From: an uncultured Candidatus Saccharibacteria bacterium
Lineage (GTDB): Bacteria > Patescibacteriota > Saccharimonadia > Saccharimonadales > Saccharimonadaceae
DNA length: 34,847 nt
Assembly: GCA_946548715.1 (NCBI GenBank)
Contig: CAMNPZ010000009.1
Span: forward strand, 1-34,847
Direction of reading: 5' to 3'
Shown here: positions 8,871 through 16,780 of the stretch, piece by piece
Position numbering within the stretch: the stretch's first letter is position 1
Layout: every line of letters starts with the position of its first letter
The notes under the pieces: generated by a model
Databases searched by the model: none
What the model was told of the DNA's origin: nothing
The model's input: the letters and a program-made list of their open reading frames with translations, nothing else
Position numbers and translations under genes: made by a program

Positions 8871-8879
8871 TGGTATAAT
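8871..8879 (+). promoter_or_regulatory. Extended -10 promoter of the LiaF-like gene
   Basis: TGGTATAAT, then AAAGGA SD and ATG 8911. Confidence 0.6.
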
Positions 8880-8910
8880 ATACCTAGAACTAAACAAAGG
8901 ACTATTTACC

Positions 8911-9621
8911 ATGAAAAAAGCAAGACCAATCATCTGGGGAGTCGCCATCATGGCACTCGGTATTATTTTCGCCTGTCGCGCCATCGGCTGGTTCGACTTC
9001 GACATTTTCTTCGACGGCTGGTGGACATTATTCATCATCATCCCATCTGTCGTTAGCATCTTCACCGAGAAGGACAAACTCGCCAGCGTCGGCTTCCTGT
9101 CCGCCGGCATCATTCTCCTTCTTGCCGCTCAAAGAGTCATCACCTACGACATGGCCTGGAAAATCATTCTCCCCGTCTTCCTCGTACTAATCGGCCTCGG
9201 CATCATCCTAAGAACCATCTTCCACAGTGACAACGACAAAGAAGTCGAACAAAAAGTCAAAGAAACCGGCGACGGCAAAAGTCTCGACTCCCAAATGGCC
9301 ATCTTCTCCGGTAGCGAACGCACGTACAAAGACGAAACCTTCACCGGCTCCAACCTCGTCGCCGTCTTTGGCGGGGTCGACCTCGACCTCTCCCATGCCA
9401 GATTCACCAAAGACACCGTTATCAAGGCCTTCGCACTCTTTGGTGGCATTGACATCCGAGTCCCCGAAGACGTCATCGTCAAATCCCGCTCCGGCTTTAT
9501 TTTTGGCGGCATCTCCGACGACCGCAAGTCCGACCGCGAAAAAGGCAAACACACCATCTACCTCGACGCCGCTGGCGGCTTCGGCGGCATCTCTATCACC
9601 GACAAATCCACCAAGCACTAA
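8911..9621 (+). CDS. LiaF-like membrane protein
   Basis: Four-helix N-terminus, then 'FGGVDLDLSHARF...FALFGGIDIRVPEDVIVKSRSGFIFGGISD'. Confidence 0.8.
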   Translation: MKKARPIIWGVAIMALGIIFACRAIGWFDFDIFFDGWWTLFIIIPSVVSIFTEKDKLASVGFLSAGIILLLAAQRVITYDMAWKIILPVFLVLIGLGIILRTIFHSDNDKEVEQKVKETGDGKSLDSQMAIFSGSERTYKDETFTGSNLVAVFGGVDLDLSHARFTKDTVIKAFALFGGIDIRVPEDVIVKSRSGFIFGGISDDRKSDREKGKHTIYLDAAGGFGGISITDKSTKH

Positions 9622-9648
9622 AGCTTGTGGTTAGCATCCAGTTTCCTC

Positions 9649-9675
9649 GGGAGCACTACATTGCTCCCATTTTTA
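9649..9675 (+). terminator. Intrinsic terminator
   Basis: GGGAGC-ACTACATT-GCTCCC-ATTTTT. Confidence 0.7.
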
Positions 9676-9703
9676 CTCCGCTATTTTTTTGCAATCCCTC
9701 TTG

Positions 9704-9722
9704 ATATATATATATATATATA
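9704..9722. repeat. (AT)n dinucleotide tract directly upstream of a promoter
   Basis: gATATATATATATATATATATtacaa; about 9-10 units. Confidence 0.9.
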
Positions 9723-9752
9723 TTACAATAAACATAATGATTATGGTAAAAT
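9723..9752 (+). promoter_or_regulatory. Promoter of the FISUMP surface gene
   Basis: TTACAA (9723-9728), 18-bp spacer, TGgTAAAAT (-10 at 9747-9752). Confidence 0.6.
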
Positions 9753-9781
9753 AGCATATAAGAAAGGTCATCAATCATATT

Positions 9782-11347
9782 ATGAAAACAATCCAATCAA
9801 ATATCCTAAACTCTATCAACCTTATTCCATTAGGACTAGTTTCTCTTAGCTTACTTTCTGGTACTATCCTAGTCTCTAGTACTGTCTCCGCCGATGATAC
9901 TTCCGTCGTAGACCAAATCAACATCACCGTTCCAGTCTCCTGTACTATGTCTGGCACTGGTATGCAATCCCATAATGCCAATATTAATAATGGACTATAT
10001 GACCATGATATAGGTTCTACAGTACTTCATGCATTCTGTAATGATAATGAAGGATTCGCTATCTATGCAGCAGGATATACCGGAAATGAAGTAGGAGGAG
10101 CAAATAGTAATAAACTAGTAGGAACAACTGCAAGTAACAATGCAACTATAGAATCCGGTATAGCAACAACTGCTAGTAACCCAGACGTATCTAACTGGGC
10201 TATGAAACTCACTATGACTCAGGATAGTGGAGATACTACAGCTGATAATGCCTTTACCATTGATTCTGCTCCTAACGAGGCACTGCCTAGCCAAGCAGAA
10301 TCCGGTGCTACTCAGGCTCCTTTTTCACAATATCACGTAGTCCCAAATGAATACGTTAAAGTAGCTCATAAGAACTCTGGTACCGACATGACTGAAACTA
10401 CTGGTGGAGTTAAGCTTACTACTACTTATGCCGCTTACATTTCTAAAACTCAAGCTGCCGATACATATTCTGGACAAGTAATTTACGTTCTAGTCCATCC
10501 TGCTGATGCCGCTGCGCCAACCATTCCGAAATCTCTAGATACCGCTACTACTATGCAGGAAGTAACTTACTGTTCCGAAGACCTTCCAGAAGGACAAGTC
10601 TACACATTGACTGATGAACGTGACGGTAACACCTACCATGTAGCTAGACTCAAAGATGGCAACTGCTGGATGCTGGACAATCTAGCCCTTGATCCAACTG
10701 ACCCAACTACTGCGTCCAATATGAATGTATCAAACACTAACGCTACTCAAGAAGCCATCGATAATCTCCTGAATGGCGGCAGTACTATAGCTGGATGGAG
10801 CAGCGTAGCGATAGCTAATGTAGTAGATGATTTCGCTACTAGTTATAATAGTCTTATCCGACCACGAATTAATAATACTAGTAAAGATACTTTCGTCACA
10901 TCTTATGGTCCAACTTCAATTAATGGTCGGGCTAAAGTAGGTATCTATTACAATTTTTGTGCTGCTAGTACTGGCACCTACTGTTATACGAAAGATAGCG
11001 GTGTAGATATACCAGATACAATTATTGATGCTCCGCAAGACATCTGTCCAGCTAACTGGAGAATGCCTACTGGTGGTGACGGAGAATACTATACTCTCTC
11101 TCAAAAGTATGGGAGTAATGCAACAAATACTAATAGCTTACAATACAATTTATCTGTTCCTTTGTCGGGCAGCTATCTCGCTAGCTCGGCGAGCAATCAG
11201 GGTAGCTACGGCTACTGGTGGTCGTCTACTTACTACAATAGTAACGGGATATACTACATGAGCTTGAATTCGACGAATGTATACTCGAACGATAACATCA
11301 ATATCCGTGGTGTTGGAATGTCTATAAGATGCTTGATGGCTGAGTAG
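9782..11347 (+). CDS. Secreted/surface protein with N-terminal signal segment and one FISUMP domain
   Basis: Hydrophobic N-terminus ending VSADD; 'LTDERDGNTYHVARLKDGNCWMLDNLAL...ICPANWRMP...YGYWWSSTYYN...GMSIRCLMAE'. Confidence 0.85.
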   Translation: MKTIQSNILNSINLIPLGLVSLSLLSGTILVSSTVSADDTSVVDQINITVPVSCTMSGTGMQSHNANINNGLYDHDIGSTVLHAFCNDNEGFAIYAAGYTGNEVGGANSNKLVGTTASNNATIESGIATTASNPDVSNWAMKLTMTQDSGDTTADNAFTIDSAPNEALPSQAESGATQAPFSQYHVVPNEYVKVAHKNSGTDMTETTGGVKLTTTYAAYISKTQAADTYSGQVIYVLVHPADAAAPTIPKSLDTATTMQEVTYCSEDLPEGQVYTLTDERDGNTYHVARLKDGNCWMLDNLALDPTDPTTASNMNVSNTNATQEAIDNLLNGGSTIAGWSSVAIANVVDDFATSYNSLIRPRINNTSKDTFVTSYGPTSINGRAKVGIYYNFCAASTGTYCYTKDSGVDIPDTIIDAPQDICPANWRMPTGGDGEYYTLSQKYGSNATNTNSLQYNLSVPLSGSYLASSASNQGSYGYWWSSTYYNSNGIYYMSLNSTNVYSNDNINIRGVGMSIRCLMAE

Positions 11348-11567
11348 TGACTGACGTTTTGCTGCTGCCTGGTTGTTCCGGTGCAGGTTCTTGTTCCCAA
11401 CGCCACCCTTTGGAATAATGCGCCCCGTTCCTGCGAGCCAATGCGAGCAGGAACAAGGGGGCATAGAATAGCTTAGACGACACCTCGCAAGCGACATCTA
11501 CGTCACGACATAAGTAAACCAAATCACAGGGGTTGCAATTATGACCATCTTGTAGTAAGGTGCTAAC

Positions 11568-12230
11568 ATGATCGACAAAAAACAACTAGTCAAACAACTC
11601 TTCGCTTCGTCGGGTGCGGAGCCCGAAGCCGAGCCTGCCGGGTTTTTCATGGCCGGACTCCCCGGCTCAGGCAAGACTGAGATTTCGAGAAACCTTATTC
11701 GTGATTCCGGCGTAAAACTCTTTAGAATCGACATGGATGAAATCGCCGAGATGTTACCAGGCTATACGCCTGAGCATGCGGACGAGTTTCGTAAGCCCGC
11801 AACGGCCATCCTCAGCGAATGCTTCAGCTATGCGCTTCACCACGACATTAGCTTCCTAATGGATGGAACATTTGGAAGTACACAGGCGATTCGCAATATC
11901 GAACGAAGCCTCAACCATGGGTTTAGAGTACAAATCGTTTATGCCTTCCAGAATCCGAAAACCGCCTGGCACTTCACTTTGGCACGCGAAAAAATTGAAC
12001 ACCGTGCGATTAGATTTGATGGATTTGTTGAAGTGTATTACAAGACCATCGCCAATATCAAAAAAGCGTGCGAGCTGTTTGAAGGGCAAATTGCAATAGA
12101 TATTGCAATAAAGAATTCAGACAATAAGGTGGGGAAATGGCTTCGAGACGTCTCACCTGACGAGATTGACGACATCATTAAGATGGAATATAATAAAGAT
12201 AAGTTAATTCAATATATCAAAGGAGCATAA
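11568..12230 (+). CDS. Zeta-toxin-family P-loop kinase
   Basis: 'GFFMAGLPGSGKTEISRNL' Walker A, 'FRIDMDEIAEMLPGY', 'FLMDGTFGSTQAIRNIERSLNHGFRVQIVYAFQNPKTAWHFTLARE'. Confidence 0.8.
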   Translation: MIDKKQLVKQLFASSGAEPEAEPAGFFMAGLPGSGKTEISRNLIRDSGVKLFRIDMDEIAEMLPGYTPEHADEFRKPATAILSECFSYALHHDISFLMDGTFGSTQAIRNIERSLNHGFRVQIVYAFQNPKTAWHFTLAREKIEHRAIRFDGFVEVYYKTIANIKKACELFEGQIAIDIAIKNSDNKVGKWLRDVSPDEIDDIIKMEYNKDKLIQYIKGA

Positions 12231-12231
12231 A

Positions 12232-12384
12232 ATGGCGCCAGGACAGAACCAAAAAATAACGGCTAAGGATTTAGCATCGCGAAACAAGAGCCCACGAGTG
12301 AAGGCAATCTATGACCTTGCCTTGAAACATGCCTACGAAGACCAGCAGAAGCTCCTCGAGCAAGCCAAAGCACTCCAGAAATAA
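12232..12384 (+). CDS. 50-aa small protein immediately downstream of the zeta-like kinase
   Basis: ATG one base after the upstream stop, AGGAG SD; MAPGQNQKITAKDLASRNKSPRVKAIYDLALKHAYEDQQKLLEQAKALQK. Not in the ORF track because of length. Confidence 0.65.
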   Translation: MAPGQNQKITAKDLASRNKSPRVKAIYDLALKHAYEDQQKLLEQAKALQK

Positions 12385-12425
12385 CTTCTTTACGCAAACG
12401 TCCTCAGCGCAAGCCGCTCGAAACA

Positions 12426-12434
12426 TGGTATAAT
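12426..12434 (+). promoter_or_regulatory. ileS promoter, leaderless-type
   Basis: TGGTATAAT, 8 nt before ATG 12443. Confidence 0.65.
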
Positions 12435-12442
12435 ATATAGAT

Positions 12443-15400
12443 ATGAAATATAGAGCAGGGAGTCGCCGCAAGGCCATTGAATACGAAAAATCACTCACCG
12501 AATGGTGGAAAAAGAATAAAACCTTCGAAAAATCGGTCGAAAACCGACCAATCGATAAATCCTACGTTTTTTATGATGGCCCTCCTTTCATCACCGGCAA
12601 CCCTCACCACGGTACGCTGCTGAGCTCCATCGTGAAGGACGCCGTTCCGCGTTACTGGACCATGAATGGTTACCGCGTCGAACGCCGCTGGGGCTGGGAC
12701 TGTCACGGCCTTCCCGCTGAGAACTTTGTCGAGAAGCAGCTTGGCATCACTGATCGCCGTGACATCGGCACCAAATGGTCCCTCGAGGACTACATCATCA
12801 AAGCTCGCGAATCCATGGTCGCAAACTCCGAGACCTGGCGCGCCACCATCGACCGCGTCGGCCGCTGGGTTGATTTCGACAACTGCTACCGCACCATGAA
12901 CAAAGACTTCATGGAATCCGTCTGGTGGGCTTTCAAGCAGCTCTACGAAGCCGGCAAAATCTACGAAGGCCGCAAAGTTCTCATGTACGATACGAAATTC
13001 GCCACTCCAGTCAGCAAGGCCGAAGTCACCATGGACAACGACGCCTACCAAACCGTCACCGACCCCTCCGCCTACGTCAAGTTCAAGCTAGTAGATGCGG
13101 ATTCAGAATATATGCTAGCTTGGACCACCACGCCCTGGACCTTGATGGCCAACCGTGCCCTCGCCGTCAGCAAAGACTTAGACTACGGCATATATAATAT
13201 CGACGGCGAGCATCTCATCGTCGCCACCAAGCTCGCCGGTAAACTCTTTGGCAAAGATGCCAAACCAGAAAGAACAATTAAAGGCAGCGATCTCGCCGGT
13301 CTCAAATACGAATCTCTGGACGGTACGATTTGCCAAGTCTTCACCGCCGGCTTCGTTGGTGACGAAGAAGGCACCGGCATCGTTCACATCGCTCCCGCTT
13401 ACGGTGAAGACGATTACGAACTCTACAAACAACACGAAGGTGAAATCGATTTCGTCGACACGCTAGACGAGAACGGCTACTATATTGAAGAATACGCCGA
13501 CAAACTCCACGCTCTCGGCGTCCGTGACACCGACGAACATGGCATCCAGATTTGGGCCGGCAACAAATTCATCGCCAAAGTCCTAGAACAGCAGGGAATC
13601 ATTTATAAGATTGAATACATCCAGCACGAATATCCCTTCAACCCACGGAGTAAAGAACGCATCATGTACCGCGCCTTCCCGAGCTGGTTCTTCGACATCG
13701 AAGGCCAGAAGCCCCTCATGCTCGCAGAGAACGAAAACATCAACTGGTTCCCAGCCTATCTCAAACACGGCCGTTTCGCTAAAAACATCGACGCCGCTCC
13801 CGACTGGAACTTATCTCGTGACCGCTTCTGGGCCACTGCCATGCCAGTCTGGAAAGGCGAAAAAACCGGCGCCATCAAGGTCTTCGGCTCCTACAAAGAG
13901 CTCGAGGAGTACTCCGGCAAAACCCTTGACGATTACCATCGTCCATGGGTCGATGAAATTGAATTCGATGCATATGTGATAGATGGACCGGCGAAGTCGG
14001 AAGATGGTTTTTCGCGACCTTCCGCGACTAACGAGGAGCGGGGGAGCGAAGTGTCCCCCGTAACGACGGGCGGACACGAGCGTGTCGAGAAAAAATCATC
14101 TTCGACTTCGGGCGGCACTCTAGACCATTTCGTTCGTATTGAAAAGGTTCTCGACTGCTGGTTCGAATCCGGCTCCATGCCTTTCGCTCAGCTTCACTAC
14201 CCATTTGAAAACAAAGAGAAATTCGAGCGTAACTACCCAGCTGATTTCATCGTCGAATACGTCGGCCAAGTTCGCGCTTGGTTCTACTATGTCCACGCTG
14301 TGAACACTGCTCTTGCCGAGATTGGCGCCTTTGGCCCCAAAGCCAAGCAAGGCCACAAGAACGCCTACAAGAACGTCATCACTACCGGCACTCTCGCCGG
14401 CAACGACGGTCGCAAGATGAGCAAATCTCTCGGCAACTTCACCGACCCCAATGTCCTGATGGATCAATATTCTGCCGACGCCCTCCGCTTCCTCCTTTTA
14501 TCCAGCCCAGTCCTCTCCGGCGAAGACTTCGCCCTTCTCGACAAAGACGTCTCCGATGTCCACCGCAAGTTATCGATGCTCTGGAATGTCTACGACTTCT
14601 TCACAACCTATGCCGAAGTTGAAAATCTAGATTCAGATGAGCTCGACCAAGTTGCTCGGATTAAGAACCCGCTAGACAGATGGATTATCCTCCGCGTTCA
14701 TCAGCTTCGCGACGAAATCACCGAAGGCATGGAGGAATACAATATCCCGAAGGCCCTTCAGGGCGTGTTACCTTATATTGACGACCTATCGAACTGGTAC
14801 GTCCGCCGTTCTCGCCGCCGCTTCAGCAAAAACCCCGACCGCGAAGACAAGCTTTCCGCCTTCTCTACCCTCTATTCGGTACTTAAGCTCACCGCTATCC
14901 TACTCGCTCCGTTTACTCCATTCCTCTCCGAGGAGCTCTATCAGAAACTCACTGGCAAAGACGAATCCGTCCACCTCTTGGACTGGCCCGGTGAACTCAA
15001 GCCCTCAGCCACAGAAACCGTCCTCACCGAAATGTCTCGCACTCGCCAGATCATCACCGATGCTCTAGCCCTCCGCATGCAGAAATCCGACACCGAGGAC
15101 CAAATCAAAATCCGCCAGCCACTATCGCAGCTTACTTATGACGGCGACCAGCTCGACGAATTCTACGAGCAAATCATCGCCGACGAGGTCAACGTCAAAG
15201 CAGTCAAACACGGCGATAAGCTCTTCCTCGATAAGACTCTCACCCCAGAACTCAGGGAAGAAGGCTACGCCCGCGAAATCATCCGTGCCGTCCAAGCCGC
15301 CCGTAAACACGCCGGTCTCCGCCAGGATGACCAAATTAAGCTATCGCTCTCGTGCGACCTCCCCAAAGCCCACGAAGCTCTCATTAAATCCGAAGTTGGT

Positions 15401-15493
15401 GCCACTGACATCGTCAAAACAGGCAACTACGCCCACGACGAAATCGCCAAAATCTCCGGCGACAACGTCACCATCTCCCTAGAGAAGATTTAA
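12443..15493 (+). CDS. ileS: Isoleucyl-tRNA synthetase with an in-frame palindromic insertion
   Basis: 'FITGNPHHGTLLSSIVKD', 'GRKMSKSLGNF', 'VLDCWFESGSMPFAQ'. Confidence 0.98.
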   Translation: MKYRAGSRRKAIEYEKSLTEWWKKNKTFEKSVENRPIDKSYVFYDGPPFITGNPHHGTLLSSIVKDAVPRYWTMNGYRVERRWGWDCHGLPAENFVEKQLGITDRRDIGTKWSLEDYIIKARESMVANSETWRATIDRVGRWVDFDNCYRTMNKDFMESVWWAFKQLYEAGKIYEGRKVLMYDTKFATPVSKAEVTMDNDAYQTVTDPSAYVKFKLVDADSEYMLAWTTTPWTLMANRALAVSKDLDYGIYNIDGEHLIVATKLAGKLFGKDAKPERTIKGSDLAGLKYESLDGTICQVFTAGFVGDEEGTGIVHIAPAYGEDDYELYKQHEGEIDFVDTLDENGYYIEEYADKLHALGVRDTDEHGIQIWAGNKFIAKVLEQQGIIYKIEYIQHEYPFNPRSKERIMYRAFPSWFFDIEGQKPLMLAENENINWFPAYLKHGRFAKNIDAAPDWNLSRDRFWATAMPVWKGEKTGAIKVFGSYKELEEYSGKTLDDYHRPWVDEIEFDAYVIDGPAKSEDGFSRPSATNEERGSEVSPVTTGGHERVEKKSSSTSGGTLDHFVRIEKVLDCWFESGSMPFAQLHYPFENKEKFERNYPADFIVEYVGQVRAWFYYVHAVNTALAEIGAFGPKAKQGHKNAYKNVITTGTLAGNDGRKMSKSLGNFTDPNVLMDQYSADALRFLLLSSPVLSGEDFALLDKDVSDVHRKLSMLWNVYDFFTTYAEVENLDSDELDQVARIKNPLDRWIILRVHQLRDEITEGMEEYNIPKALQGVLPYIDDLSNWYVRRSRRRFSKNPDREDKLSAFSTLYSVLKLTAILLAPFTPFLSEELYQKLTGKDESVHLLDWPGELKPSATETVLTEMSRTRQIITDALALRMQKSDTEDQIKIRQPLSQLTYDGDQLDEFYEQIIADEVNVKAVKHGDKLFLDKTLTPELREEGYAREIIRAVQAARKHAGLRQDDQIKLSLSCDLPKAHEALIKSEVGATDIVKTGNYAHDEIAKISGDNVTISLEKI
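13988..14115. repeat. ~128-bp palindromic element inserted in the ileS coding sequence
   Basis: CCGGCGAAGTCGGAAGATGGTTTTTCGCGAC pairs imperfectly with GTGTCGAGAAAAAATCATCTTCGACTTCGGGCGG; core GTGTCCCCCGTAACGACGGGCGGACAC. Confidence 0.8.
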
Positions 15494-15578
15494 TTAACTC
15501 AATTCAAAAAAACATAAAACAAATCAGGCTTGTTGTAAGTTCTGAATGGCTCAGAGTGTAAGCGTCGAATCCAAGTGC

Positions 15579-15794
15579 ATTATATAAATGGATCTAAAAT
15601 CCAGTTTCTCGCGAGCATATGATGAACCCGGTTATTTTTTACAACTTTTCCTCATCCGAGGCGAGTAAAGTTACAGATTTGCGAAGCAAGTCTGATAACT
15701 TGATCGAGACGAGGATTGAGCGAAATGTTGTGGAAAATAACACGGCGTGAAATCATCGCAAGCGAAAACTGGGTTTTAGACATTTTTATATAAT
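15579..15794. repeat. 216-bp imperfect long inverted repeat downstream of ileS
   Basis: ATTATATAAATGGATCTAAAATCCAGTTT...GTTATTTTTTACAAC versus GTTGTGGAAAATAAC...AAACTGGGTTTTAGACATTTTTATATAAT. Confidence 0.8.
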
Positions 15795-15844
15795 TGTAAC
15801 AGGGGTATATTTGACAAAACCGCAATATTTTAGCATAAACACTA

Positions 15845-15873
15845 TTGACAAAATCAACAAAGTGTGCTACACT
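15845..15873 (+). promoter_or_regulatory. Sigma70-type promoter
   Basis: TTGACA-17-TACACT with TGc extended -10. Confidence 0.75.
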
Positions 15874-15940
15874 TAAAACAAGTTAGAAAACAAAACAAAA
15901 ATTCTAACAAATAACAAACACAAACAAAGGAAAACAAACA

Positions 15941-16156
15941 ATGCCACAAACCGAAACCATTAACTTACCAAACAAAGTAATCAAATCTAATTGGAAAGAC
16001 GACATCGATTACGAAGCCTACCAAGATGAGAAAACTTATATCTCGCCAGCCAAAGTTAAAAAAGAAACCATTACCAGAATCAAAAACTCCCCCATCAAAC
16101 TCGCAATTCGCAATATGGTAGATTGGAACAAAATTATCAACAAAACTGCCGCCTAA
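15941..16156 (+). CDS. Hypothetical 71-aa basic protein
   Basis: Good promoter, AAAGGA SD, complete ORF. Confidence 0.6.
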   Translation: MPQTETINLPNKVIKSNWKDDIDYEAYQDEKTYISPAKVKKETITRIKNSPIKLAIRNMVDWNKIINKTAA

Positions 16157-16330
16157 TTAAAACCACAATTATAATCAAATCATCACAATAATCAAACTCA
16201 ACCGTATAAGCAATAACCCAACCATAGAAAGGAAAAACCAATGTAATACAAACACCTCGCAATAATTATTAATCATGAACAAGGAGATATGCCTATAAGA
16301 TAGACATCTAAGACGGGCTATAAATTACAC

Positions 16331-16359
16331 AAAAAACCGAACACTACGTTCGGTTTTTT
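16331..16359. terminator. Bidirectional intrinsic terminator
   Basis: AAAAAACCGAAC-ACTAC-GTTCGGTTTTTT. Confidence 0.9.
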
Positions 16360-16377
16360 GTCATAAGCATAAAATCA

Positions 16378-16406
16378 TTGACCAAAAATCTAGCTTATGC
16401 TAAACT
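16378..16406 (+). promoter_or_regulatory. Promoter of the surface-protein operon
   Basis: TTGACC-17-TAAACT with TGc extended -10. Confidence 0.7.
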
Positions 16407-16447
16407 GAAAACAGAAAGGTTAATATATCATTAAATAGGAAAACATC

Positions 16448-16780
16448 ATGCAAGATTATCTTCTTGATCGAGAAACTCTGGCCCAGTTTATCGACGAGCT
16501 TATGAAAAAGCGACCAATTCCGGTCGACAATGCTACAGAAATCAATAACTTTAGGGAAGAACAAATGAAAGCCCTAGACGACCATATCTCTGATGCCATC
16601 TTCGGCGGTATGAGCGATGCGCAGCTATCCAGTCTAAACCAACTGCTTGACCAAGAGAAAGATAATCCAGATGTTTTTCGAAACTTCTTCAAGGCGCAAA
16701 ACATCGACATCGACGGGATAGTCGCCGATGCATTTAATTCGTTTAGTACAAATTATTTAACAGGAGGTCACAATGGCTAA
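16448..16780 (+). CDS. Hypothetical 110-aa acidic protein
   Basis: AGGA-like SD; overlaps the next ATG by 8 nt. Confidence 0.65.
   Translation: MQDYLLDRETLAQFIDELMKKRPIPVDNATEINNFREEQMKALDDHISDAIFGGMSDAQLSSLNQLLDQEKDNPDVFRNFFKAQNIDIDGIVADAFNSFSTNYLTGGHNG

Noticed and set aside
11423-11460. CCCCGTTCCTGC...GCAGGAACAAGGGG hairpin as a DGR cruciform or terminator
   Set aside because: No T-tract and no reverse transcriptase or template repeat nearby; function cannot be assigned.
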